NCBI GenBank assembly: GCA_003524365.1
Contig: DQHS01000102.1
Location: 1 to 20,219, forward strand
Source: Cellvibrio sp.
GTDB taxonomy: Bacteria > Pseudomonadota > Gammaproteobacteria > Pseudomonadales > Cellvibrionaceae
Direction: 5' to 3'
Length of the DNA: 20,219 nucleotides
Under the pieces are notes generated by a model. It did not search any database. It saw nothing but the letters and a program-made list of their open reading frames with translations, and was not told the DNA's origin. Shown here piece by piece: positions 1 to 6,945 of the stretch; the stretch's first letter is position 1; each line of letters begins with the position of its first letter. Position numbers and translations under genes: made by a program.

Positions 1-873
1 CAATCCGTGCGCGCCAATGCACCTTGGTGCCCGAGCAATCTGGAATTTATTCGCCGTATTAATGGATTGGATTCCATCGCTGATGTAAAAAATATTCTCT
101 TCAGCGCCTCTTATTTGGTGATGGGTTTGGGGGATGTTTATTTGGGCGCGCCCGTCGCCACACCAATTGACCCTCGCCATCGTCTCGTAACGACAAAATA
201 TAATCCTGCGCGCACATGGACGGCAGAAAACTCTGTCGGTATCGGCGGTTCCTATTTGTGCGTCTACGGTATGGAAGGCCCCGGCGGCTACCAATTTGTC
301 GGGCGAACATTGCAAATGTGGAATCGCTATCGACAAACCAAGGAGTTCAAACAGCCTTGGTTGTTAAATTTTTTCGATCAAATCCGTTTTTATGAAGTCA
401 GTGCCGATGAACTGCAACAAATTCGTCAGGATTTCCCACAGGGCCGCTATCCAATAAAAATTGAAGAAGGTCATTTCAGCTTGAGTGAATACCAGGAGTT
501 TATTGCCACAAATCAGGACTCAATCGCTGCATTTACAGCGCAACGCGAGCAGGCGTTTGAAGAAGAGTTGACGCGCTGGCATGCAGATGGACAATTCAAT
601 TATGTGCAAGAAGACGTTATTGATGACAATGAAGAGGCTGAATTACCGGAGGATGCCATTCGCGTAGACAGCTCGGTCTCTGGTAGTGTTTGGCAAACCC
701 AAGTGAAAGTTGGGCAAACAGTAAAAGCAGGTGATGTATTATTGATTTTGGAATCCATGAAAATGGAAATCAATATTACGGCAAACACTGCAGGCAAAGT
801 CACGCACCTGTTGAAAGCCGATGGCGCACGTGTTCAGGCAGGGCAGACATTGGTTGTATTGCAAACCATATAA
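1..873 (+). CDS. Urea carboxylase, C-terminal part (5'-partial)
   Basis: The frame is open from the first base, so the gene begins upstream and the GTG at 7 is unlikely to be its start. The visible part carries the end of the KipI/KipA-like (AHS1/AHS2) carboxyltransferase region, with the stretches YNPARTWTAENSVGIGGSY and YGMEGPGGYQFVGRT that I recognise from urea carboxylase. A biotinyl-carrier domain follows, with the motif ESMKMEI; the lysine to be biotinylated is encoded at 760-762. The family carboxylates urea to allophanate using ATP and bicarbonate in the cytoplasm, and allophanate hydrolase completes urea breakdown. No allophanate hydrolase follows, because a terminator and an opposing gene come next, so it must lie upstream or elsewhere. 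A related biotin-dependent carboxylase of the urea amidolyase group is possible, but the sequence favours urea carboxylase. Confidence 0.88.
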   Translation, partial: QSVRANAPWCPSNLEFIRRINGLDSIADVKNILFSASYLVMGLGDVYLGAPVATPIDPRHRLVTTKYNPARTWTAENSVGIGGSYLCVYGMEGPGGYQFVGRTLQMWNRYRQTKEFKQPWLLNFFDQIRFYEVSADELQQIRQDFPQGRYPIKIEEGHFSLSEYQEFIATNQDSIAAFTAQREQAFEEELTRWHADGQFNYVQEDVIDDNEEAELPEDAIRVDSSVSGSVWQTQVKVGQTVKAGDVLLILESMKMEINITANTAGKVTHLLKADGARVQAGQTLVVLQTI

Positions 874-901
874 ATAAAAAAGCCCGGCACAGGACCGGGC
901 T
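874..901 (-). terminator. Intrinsic terminator at the urea carboxylase/DUF1631 convergence
   Basis: Perfect 7-bp GC-rich stem AGCCCGG (881-887) and CCGGGCT (895-901) with a 7-nt loop. Read on the minus strand, the stem is followed by a T-rich run (TTTTTATT, from 880 down to 873). It therefore fits a rho-independent terminator for the minus-strand DUF1631 gene, whose stop lies 18 nt upstream. On the plus strand no T tract follows, so termination of the urea carboxylase transcript there would be weaker. Confidence 0.8.
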
Positions 902-919
902 AAACATCCGAGGAGAAAA

Positions 920-3469
920 TCAACTTAAGGTACGTTGTTCACGCAAAGTACCAATTACTGCTTCAAGCGCACGATCAAACAACATGCCGTCATCCAAAAT
1001 TGTCAGGCGTTTAGTCTGCAGTGCAATCGCCAGACTTTCACGGCTTTCTTCTGCGACTTTCATACCTGAGCGGTTTACAAAAATATATTTACCCACCGAG
1101 CGGATAATTGCAGCTAAGCGACAACGATATTTTTCACCGGCATCGCCTTGCATTTCAAACCAGGTCCCCTGGGTAATATTGTTCACCAAAGCCAAATGTT
1201 GTGGGTCAGCCTGAACACTTTCACTGATTGTTTCTTCTACAACAACAATCTGCTCAGCTTCTGCAACCTTTGCCACTTCTGCCACTGCAACAACTCCAGA
1301 CACAGGCTGAACAACCAACTCGACTGGCTCAACCACCGTTTGGTTAGCTGGTGGCAACTCTACGACTACAGCTGCCTTTACTGCAGGCTCAAGTGATATT
1401 TCAGCAGTAGCCGTTGCGCGCTCAGCGACAGTGGCTGCAATATTTTGTACTTTGTTTTGCGCTGCTGCACTTGCTGCTTGCTGCGCACGCATTTGCGCTT
1501 CTACCATTGCGGATTTCATATTGGCATTCTTCGCCGCCATTTCACTGGCCTTGGCCGCCAGATCTGCCGCTGACACTAATGGCGCTGCTTCAACCGAAGG
1601 TTTTACCTCGCCACGCAAACGAGCCAAATGCACTGTTTCAAGCTGTTTAAATAAATTGGTTGTTTCAAAGGGACTGAACGAAATACTTTCTAATCCAGTA
1701 CGTAATTTTTGTAATAACTCAGGTACCAGCTTTAACAAACGTTGGCGATTGTCTTTATCCATTGCCGCCGTAACACTCCAGACAAGCTGTTGCGCTGTTG
1801 CGGAGCAGCTACGCCACTCGTCACTTTCAACACCTTGTTTGAGCGATGTAATAAACATCACATTCGCCCAGGCTTCGCGCAGTAATTTCGTTACCGCCAA
1901 AGGCAGCTCTTTACCGGCACAAATACGGTTTAATTCTGTATCAACCTGTGCACGGGCGCGCTCGGATTTAGCCTTGCCATCTTCGGCATCAATGGTGCGT
2001 TGCTCAAGAATTTGCGCGCGGCGTTTTTCTTTATCGAGGAAAGACCGGAAATCCACTAGCAATCTTTCAAAGATACTCATGTCAGTATCGAACTCGGTCA
2101 GAATCGAACGTACAGTCTCTTCCATTTTATTAAAGAGGCTGTCTTTGCGCTGATTCTCATCGCTGGACTCTTGCCAACCTAAACAGGCCATTGCCATTTC
2201 ATTCAGTAAACGACGCGCCGGGTGACCGCCTTTACTGAAGAAGGTTTTATCGGCAATCGCCACCTTGACCATCGGGATTTGCAAACGGCCAATCAAGGCT
2301 TTCATGGGCGCCGCAAGGTTGCGATCATCCAAGATAAATTCAAACATCATGCTTACCAAATTGATGACATCATCATCAACCTGATTAATTGCAGCAGCAG
2401 TTTGGGTTTCATTGCGCAACAAGTCAGCTAACAGATTGCGCAAGTTAACTGGAGAACCATTCGCCACGGGAGCGCTGACAGTATTTTGTTGCTGGGCCAG
2501 CGACAGGATTTTAATCAGATCCTGAGTTGTAATTTCTTCGCCCGGCAATTGCACGCGCGGTGCACTACGATTAGCACCCAACAGATCTCGCAGTTGATGC
2601 AAAACTTGATTGGTTTGGTCGTCGTAGCTTTGCACCAAGCCGCCTGTCTCTGTACCCGCTTTTTGCACGCCTAAGCCATACTGTGCGCTAATTCCTTGCC
2701 CATAGTGATCGACAGTCGAGGTAGTTACGGGCTTTTTAACGCGAATATCTTGCTTCAATGAGGGCAGAATATTGGCATCAATCAAAGTTTGATTGAGCGC
2801 ATCAAAAAGCTTACCCAGTTTGGTCATTACGATATTGTCGAACAACTTGAACAATACCAGCTTGGCTTTTACATCTACATTTAATGCTTTGGTCGCATCA
2901 GTAAAGGCATTACAAATCACATCAACACCCAAGGGGTTGTTCTTCTGGTAAACCTTGGTAGGCACCAAATGATCAATGCGCAGGGTTAAATGTTGGATAG
3001 GTTCAGCAAATTGTTCATTAGCTTTGTTAACCATGCCATCAACGGCAACCATCTCTTCCAGCTCATCATTTTTAACTAATGACAAATCATCCAGAGAGAC
3101 CGATTTTTCGCCCGCTTGTTTCTCATCGCGATAAGCACTTGGATCGAGCAACTGTGCAAAACTGATATCAATACTGCGAAAAAACGAAGCCTCCATTGCA
3201 CGGCGGCGGATGCGCACTTCGCGCATTGAATCAAAAAAGATATTTTGGTCGTGGTTATTGTTGGCTTTGTCCGCCAACTCAAACATGGCATCATCTACTT
3301 TATCGAACAGCTCACGCAGAAACAGCTGCAACTGCTGCCGTGCTTTGTCGCGTAGGGTGTGCATCGCCGCAGGCAAACGCGCAAGTGCTACCTGGGAATT
3401 GGCAGCGGAATTGCGCTCTACGTTTAAGTGAACAACCTTTTTGGGGTCGGATTTCATCTGTTCGGTCAT
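920..3469 (-). CDS. DUF1631 domain-containing protein, function unknown
   Basis: An 849-residue protein that I recognise as DUF1631 family, often mislabelled thymidine phosphorylase in databases. No signal peptide or membrane segment is visible, so it is probably cytoplasmic. Residues 1-630 are mostly helical and acidic/basic, with long charged stretches. Residues 633-692 are rich in Ala, Gln and Met and look like a coiled or flexible helix. Residues 693-758 form a Val/Glu/Pro-rich linker. A compact, probably beta-rich C-terminal module (759-849) holds GTWFEMQ, KYIFVNRSG and LFDRALE. In Pseudomonas aeruginosa a gene of this family also sits beside nadC and the pil genes, which hints at, but does not prove, a link to surface or motility functions. 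The ATG at 3469 has no strong ribosome binding site; another ATG is four codons inside. The gene is divergent from nadC. Confidence 0.85.
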   Translation of the reverse strand: MTEQMKSDPKKVVHLNVERNSAANSQVALARLPAAMHTLRDKARQQLQLFLRELFDKVDDAMFELADKANNNHDQNIFFDSMREVRIRRRAMEASFFRSIDISFAQLLDPSAYRDEKQAGEKSVSLDDLSLVKNDELEEMVAVDGMVNKANEQFAEPIQHLTLRIDHLVPTKVYQKNNPLGVDVICNAFTDATKALNVDVKAKLVLFKLFDNIVMTKLGKLFDALNQTLIDANILPSLKQDIRVKKPVTTSTVDHYGQGISAQYGLGVQKAGTETGGLVQSYDDQTNQVLHQLRDLLGANRSAPRVQLPGEEITTQDLIKILSLAQQQNTVSAPVANGSPVNLRNLLADLLRNETQTAAAINQVDDDVINLVSMMFEFILDDRNLAAPMKALIGRLQIPMVKVAIADKTFFSKGGHPARRLLNEMAMACLGWQESSDENQRKDSLFNKMEETVRSILTEFDTDMSIFERLLVDFRSFLDKEKRRAQILEQRTIDAEDGKAKSERARAQVDTELNRICAGKELPLAVTKLLREAWANVMFITSLKQGVESDEWRSCSATAQQLVWSVTAAMDKDNRQRLLKLVPELLQKLRTGLESISFSPFETTNLFKQLETVHLARLRGEVKPSVEAAPLVSAADLAAKASEMAAKNANMKSAMVEAQMRAQQAASAAAQNKVQNIAATVAERATATAEISLEPAVKAAVVVELPPANQTVVEPVELVVQPVSGVVAVAEVAKVAEAEQIVVVEETISESVQADPQHLALVNNITQGTWFEMQGDAGEKYRCRLAAIIRSVGKYIFVNRSGMKVAEESRESLAIALQTKRLTILDDGMLFDRALEAVIGTLREQRTLS

Positions 3470-3504
3470 GGTTGATTACCATTAGTAAAAACTTGCGTAA
3501 ATGA

Positions 3505-3531
3505 AGTATAACCAAGGGAAAGACACATCAA
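3505..3531 (-). promoter_or_regulatory. Possible sigma-70 promoter for the DUF1631 gene
   Basis: On the minus strand TATACT (3510-3505) resembles a -10 box, and TTGATG (3531-3526) resembles a -35 box. The spacer of 15 nt is shorter than the usual 17, which lowers confidence. The predicted start of transcription would leave a leader of about 30 nt before the ATG at 3469. The rest of the 193-bp divergent spacer to nadC shows no convincing plus-strand promoter by eye. Confidence 0.3.
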
Positions 3532-3662
3532 GTAGGCAAATGATAAGATCGAGAGACATATCACAAAAAGCTATAACCAATGCTTCATCTTAGGGTTTTC
3601 TAAGTAGAATTTGGAATTAGACAAAGATTTCAGCGCCAAAATTGCCGATTTTCACCCCTTAA

Positions 3663-4541
3663 ATGTTCAATTATTCGACATACAACATGAATTCTTTATA
3701 TAGCAAAAACCTGCCTAATTTAGTTGAAGATATAGCCAAAAGCGTAGCCTTAGCACTTGCCGAAGACATAGGCTCGGGCGATATAACCGCCCAACTTATT
3801 CCTGTCGATCAGACTGCAGAGGCACGTGTTATTACCCGTGAAAACTGTATTTTTTGTGGCAAAGCCTGGGTTGAGGAAGTTTTCCGCCAGCTTGATCCAC
3901 AAGTTGAAATAATCTGGCATATAGAGGACGGCCAACCCGCGAGTGCCAACGGCCTGCTGTTCACCCTCAAAGGCAAGGCGCGCAGCCTACTCACTGGTGA
4001 ACGTGCAGCACTTAACTTTGTGCAAACACTTTCTGGCACAGCCACCGCTAGCCACAACTACGCCAAACAGGTTGCACACACCAATGTAAAACTGTTGGAT
4101 ACTCGCAAAACCATCCCTGGCCTACGCACCGCCCAAAAATACGCAGTTGTCTGCGGCGGCTGCCATAATCATCGTATTGGTTTATATGATGCGTTTCTGA
4201 TCAAAGAGAATCACATTGCCGCCTGCGGTGGAATTGCCAGGGCCGTCGCTGCAGCACGTGTTATCGCTCCGGGAAAACCGGTTGAAGTAGAAGTAGAGAA
4301 CTTTGCGGAGCTGGGTCAGGCGCTGGCAGCCCAAGCCGATATCATCATGCTGGATAACTTCAGTATTGATGATATGAAAAAAGCGGTGGCGATTAATGCG
4401 GGTCGCGCGAAATTGGAAGCTTCGGGAAATATTAATGAGCAGACTTTGGTTCCAACGGCGGAAACCGGTGTGGATTTTATTTCGATTGGCGGGTTGACGA
4501 AACATTGCCAGGCGGTGGATTTGTCGATGAGGGTTATTTAA
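3663..4541 (+). CDS. nadC: Nicotinate-nucleotide pyrophosphorylase (quinolinate phosphoribosyltransferase)
   Basis: Catalyses quinolinate plus PRPP to nicotinate mononucleotide, CO2 and pyrophosphate, the step that feeds de novo NAD synthesis in the cytoplasm. The 292-residue length is normal. Family motifs are AEDIGSGD (33-40), GERAALNFVQTLSGTAT (112-128), LLDTRKTIPGLRTAQKYAV (144-162), GGCHNHR (165-171), KENH (181-184), EVEVEN (208-213), LDNF (230-233), ASGNI (253-257) and ISIGGLTKH (273-281). These supply the basic residues and acidic metal/substrate ligands of the type II PRTase barrel. The ATG at 3663 is the longest option; the in-frame ATG at 3687 would give an N-terminus closer to that of relatives, and neither has a clear ribosome binding site. 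It converges on a pilin gene with only 20 nt between stops, and no intrinsic terminator is visible there. Confidence 0.95.
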   Translation: MFNYSTYNMNSLYSKNLPNLVEDIAKSVALALAEDIGSGDITAQLIPVDQTAEARVITRENCIFCGKAWVEEVFRQLDPQVEIIWHIEDGQPASANGLLFTLKGKARSLLTGERAALNFVQTLSGTATASHNYAKQVAHTNVKLLDTRKTIPGLRTAQKYAVVCGGCHNHRIGLYDAFLIKENHIAACGGIARAVAAARVIAPGKPVEVEVENFAELGQALAAQADIIMLDNFSIDDMKKAVAINAGRAKLEASGNINEQTLVPTAETGVDFISIGGLTKHCQAVDLSMRVI

Positions 4542-4561
4542 CTGCATCAATAATGTGCTTG

Positions 4562-5092
4562 CTAGCGACACTCGATAGAAACATATTTCGAAGGCAAAGT
4601 CCCCAGAACAGAGGGCATACTTCTAGCAACAGAGGTATTGTTACTATCTGAAGAGCAAGACCAGTCGATACTACCTGAGACACCGGTAGATATCGCAGTC
4701 GCAAAATCTGTAGGCACACCGGCCCCGGTCCGCACATAAGGCGTAAATATCAAACTGGCATTTACCGGTATCAAACCAACGGTAGTACTATTGAAGGTAA
4801 TCGTTATTTCTCCTGATGCAGGATCAATAAGCAACTGCGAAACATATTTACTGGTCGCCCCAAGGCCACCACTTTGGGCGTTCCAACTATTGGCAGCTGT
4901 TCCCAAATCATCAACAGTTGCAACGCCACCGGACACATATTTTTGAGCAGCAGAAACTAAATTCATTCCCTCCGAAACCCGACCTCTCACCGTATAATCC
5001 TGATAAGCGGGAAGCGCTATAGAAGCCAGAATTCCCACGATTGCTACAACAATCATTAGCTCTATGAGAGTAAAACCGAGTTGCTTTTTCAT
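4562..5092 (-). CDS. Type IVa major-pilin-like protein (second copy)
   Basis: A 176-residue prepilin. The short basic leader MKKQLG is cut by prepilin peptidase between Gly6 and Phe7. The mature N-terminus FTLIELMIVVAIVGILA has the Glu at mature position 5 (Glu11) that type IVa pilins need for assembly. The hydrophobic helix is followed by YQDYTVRGRVSEG and a variable globular domain. Cys146 and Cys175 probably close the C-terminal disulfide loop. The start at 5092 is chosen over the ATG at 5107 because it gives a standard leader and is preceded by GGGAAGG (5103-5097). It aligns along its full length with the pilin encoded at 6095-6628, so the two look like diverged duplicates. A sigma-54 promoter lies just upstream. 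It could be a second structural subunit or an alternative major pilin. Confidence 0.93.
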   Translation of the reverse strand: MKKQLGFTLIELMIVVAIVGILASIALPAYQDYTVRGRVSEGMNLVSAAQKYVSGGVATVDDLGTAANSWNAQSGGLGATSKYVSQLLIDPASGEITITFNSTTVGLIPVNASLIFTPYVRTGAGVPTDFATAISTGVSGSIDWSCSSDSNNTSVARSMPSVLGTLPSKYVSIECR

Positions 5093-5134
5093 GCTGCCTT
5101 CCCACATTAATCACCGACAATATCCCTACCTAAA

Positions 5135-5149
5135 GCAATAAACTTGCCA
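5135..5149 (-). promoter_or_regulatory. Sigma-54 promoter (-24/-12) of the second pilin gene
   Basis: The minus strand reads TGGCAA-GTTTA-TTGC, keeping the invariant GG and GC with correct spacing (consensus TGGCAC-N5-TTGC), followed by TTT. Transcription should start near 5124, giving a leader of about 32 nt. Pilin genes of pseudomonads are known to use RpoN with the PilS/PilR two-component system, so the element fits its gene. Confidence 0.75.
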
Positions 5150-5270
5150 GCAATGCATTAGCGGATAATAACCGGCAAACTCATTTATTCCGCAATTTTT
5201 TACTATCACAAACACCAAAAACATGACAATTTACGGCGATTTTAAGCAAAAAATGAACATGCAATTCACC

Positions 5271-6020
5271 CTAATAATTCCACGGCTTTAAGCTGACATA
5301 CTCAATAATAGCTGCAGTTTTCTTATTCAGGATTAGGGTCATATCTTGCTTGGATGCTCTTAGCGGGAGATAGCCAAAGTCAGCTGATGGGTATTTTTCT
5401 ATAAGCCGCTCAACCAGCGCCTTACTATCGGGATTAAAGCCGCTCAATTCATTAAGCTCCCGAATTTTTGCACTTACGAAAGCAGCATTATTATTGTAGT
5501 CGTCATAATATTGGGGGATATAAGCAAGATCCGCCCCGCCACTTAATGCACCAAACAACAACTCCTGCCGCTCGTCAGGATTGCGTGGACGCTTAGCAAA
5601 AACTAGTTCAACGCCCCACCGGGGCACCGACTTAAATTGTTCCAGCCTTGCATCCGCGAAACTTTCTGGCGCTATATCACCGGCCTGAACCAAATCAAAC
5701 CGATCAATATTGAATACCACATAAATTGGTCGCCCCTGGTAAACAGACTGCACACCATAAAAAAGTGCTGCCAACTGAATAACGACAATAATTAAAAGGT
5801 CTCGCTTTAACTCTTTTTTGAGGGGATTAAACACAATCAAGGTAAGCAATGGCCCGAGTACCACGTCAACTCCCAACACCAATAAAAAAATCGCTGTGAC
5901 GCCTGTGGCTATATCAAGCTGATTGGGATACCACAAACCAAAGACGATACAACCAAACACTACAGCAACTAATGCCGATAGCCCAAAGTGTATTAAAGAG
6001 GCGATAAGGCGCTGCTTCAT
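5271..6020 (-). CDS. TfpX/TfpZ-family type IV pilin accessory protein
   Basis: A 249-residue inner-membrane protein lying between two pilin genes. Hydrophobic segments are at about 10-30, 40-65 and 74-95, and the rest (96-249) is a soluble domain rich in charged residues. The segment GVDVVLGPLLTLIVFNP (50-66) and the following KKELKRD are what I recognise as typical of this family. In Pseudomonas such genes sit directly beside particular pilin alleles; members are needed for, or modulate, assembly of their cognate pilin, but their biochemical action is not settled. The start at 6020 follows GGTGA with a 5-nt gap. It lies downstream of the terminator at 6053-6078, so transcription would need read-through or an unseen promoter. 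No catalytic motif was recognised. Confidence 0.82.
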   Translation of the reverse strand: MKQRLIASLIHFGLSALVAVVFGCIVFGLWYPNQLDIATGVTAIFLLVLGVDVVLGPLLTLIVFNPLKKELKRDLLIIVVIQLAALFYGVQSVYQGRPIYVVFNIDRFDLVQAGDIAPESFADARLEQFKSVPRWGVELVFAKRPRNPDERQELLFGALSGGADLAYIPQYYDDYNNNAAFVSAKIRELNELSGFNPDSKALVERLIEKYPSADFGYLPLRASKQDMTLILNKKTAAIIEYVSLKPWNY

Positions 6021-6052
6021 TTATTCACCACAAAACAAAATTTACACACAAC

Positions 6053-6078
6053 AAAAAAGGCGCCGAAGCGCCTTTTTT
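6053..6078 (-). terminator. Strong intrinsic terminator after the first pilin gene
   Basis: The sequence AAAAAAGGCGC (6053-6063), loop CGAA, GCGCCTTTTTT (6068-6078) forms an 11-bp hairpin with a GC core and A/T flanks. It ends in six Ts on either strand. It lies 16 nt past the pilin stop codon at 6095 and should limit read-through into the TfpZ-like gene, which keeps pilin mRNA abundant and short. Confidence 0.88.
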
Positions 6079-6094
6079 GTTACATCACTAAAAA

Positions 6095-6628
6095 TTATCT
6101 GCATTCAGCAGGTGCAAAACGCGCCAATACAGTTCCCGCTGCAACAGGCATGTTACGCGCAGTTGCTGCTTCAATAGTAGCTGAACCACACGCCCAATCC
6201 AAAGAACCAGGAGTGCCTGCAGCCAAAGCAGTCGCTAAAGCAACTGGGTTACCCGCTGTGGTTCTCACAGAAGGTGTCATTACCAAAGTATTTTGAGCCG
6301 CAGCCAAACCTACAGCGGTAGCATTGTAGGTGACAGTAAACACTCCAGAAGCGTTGTCACCACGGACAGACGTTACATATTTACTGTTTGCACCGGTATT
6401 TGCTGCTTGCGCGTTCCAAGTGTTGACAGCTACCAGGAGGTCTGCAGCGGTAGCCACTTCACCCACCATTTGTTTTGCACCGGCAAACAAATTCAAACCT
6501 TCAACGATACGCGTACGCACGGTGTAATCTTGATATGCAGGCAGCGCAACAGCAGCCAAAATACCGATAATCGCAACTACGATCATCAATTCAATCAAAG
6601 TAAAACCATTCTGCAGTGACTTTTTCAT
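6095..6628 (-). CDS. pilA: Type IVa major pilin
   Basis: A 177-residue prepilin with leader MKKSLQNG, cleaved between Gly8 and Phe9. The mature N-terminus FTLIELMIVVAIIGILAAV is the classic type IVa helix, with Glu13 as mature Glu5. Downstream are YQDYTVRTRIVEG, a variable Ala/Thr-rich globular domain, and Cys147/Cys176, which probably form the terminal disulfide loop. The start at 6628 is preferred over the upstream ATG at 6685. It follows GGAG (6639-6636) with a 7-nt gap, gives a normal leader, and the upstream ATG would lie at or before the predicted transcription start. It has its own sigma-54 promoter and terminator, is divergent from pilB, and is therefore the best candidate for the main structural subunit. 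P. aeruginosa has the same pilA/pilB divergence. Confidence 0.95.
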   Translation of the reverse strand: MKKSLQNGFTLIELMIVVAIIGILAAVALPAYQDYTVRTRIVEGLNLFAGAKQMVGEVATAADLLVAVNTWNAQAANTGANSKYVTSVRGDNASGVFTVTYNATAVGLAAAQNTLVMTPSVRTTAGNPVALATALAAGTPGSLDWACGSATIEAATARNMPVAAGTVLARFAPAECR

Positions 6629-6681
6629 ACTAAAACTCCAAAAGATTAACGAGAAAATTAACAAAACACGAGTAGTGAAAA

Positions 6682-6696
6682 GCAATCGCTATGCCA
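6682..6696 (-). promoter_or_regulatory. Sigma-54 promoter (-24/-12) of pilA
   Basis: The minus strand reads TGGCAT-AGCGA-TTGC followed by TTTT, with the invariant GG and GC correctly spaced. The inferred start near 6671 leaves a leader of about 43 nt before the ATG at 6628. It matches the known RpoN dependence of pilA in pseudomonads, where PilR is the enhancer-binding activator; pilS and pilR are not in this window. Confidence 0.82.
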
Positions 6697-6800
6697 ACTG
6701 CAAAAACCTCATCCTAGCCCCCATAATCAAGCAGAAACGTGAATGACCAAGACAACAGCAAACGCAAAGAATCAAAAAACCACTTACACAAACAGGCAGT

Positions 6801-6821
6801 ATGTGACACTTTTGGTCACAT
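6801..6821. promoter_or_regulatory. Inverted repeat, possible activator site in the pilA/pilB spacer
   Basis: Perfect 7-bp arms ATGTGAC (6801-6807) and GTCACAT (6815-6821) separated by 7 nt. It lies about 130-150 bp upstream of the predicted pilA transcription start, the range used by sigma-54 activators, and about 125-145 bp before the pilB ATG. It contains one GTGTC, as reported for PilR sites. It also resembles a CRP/Vfr half-site pair (TGTGA and TCACA), but with 9 nt between the half-sites instead of 6. The 317-bp spacer otherwise shows no clear sigma-70 promoter for pilB. Confidence 0.45.
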
Positions 6822-6945
6822 GACCTCATTGGCAGCGTATTAAGTAACTCAATTCCTACAGCTACTACTATGCTGATAAAGTTAATGTACTATTGTGAGC
6901 AGCTATAGTTATTAACTTCAGAAACGACTTACCGGCATAAATCAG

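Noticed and set aside
1431..2153. 240-codon plus-strand open frame inside the DUF1631 gene
   Set aside because: It is antisense to a long, well-supported gene; its Ala/Ser/Cys-rich translation matches no family and is what a reverse-frame shadow looks like.
5093..5107. Upstream ATG (5107) for the second pilin
   Set aside because: The five extra codons contain the ribosome binding sequence GGGAAGG of the inner ATG, which gives the standard MKKQLG leader.
5161..5193. Hairpin GCGGA...TCCGC as terminator of the TfpZ-like gene
   Set aside because: Only 5 bp pair cleanly and no T run follows on the minus strand; the T run is on the plus side, where no gene ends.
6629..6685. Upstream ATG (6685) adding 19 residues before pilA
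   Set aside because: It would make an abnormally long hydrophobic leader and lies at or before the predicted transcription start; the inner ATG has GGAG at 7 nt and a normal prepilin leader.
6802..6820. Canonical CRP/Vfr site
   Set aside because: The half-sites TGTGA and TCACA are separated by 9 nt rather than 6, so it is kept only as a general operator candidate.
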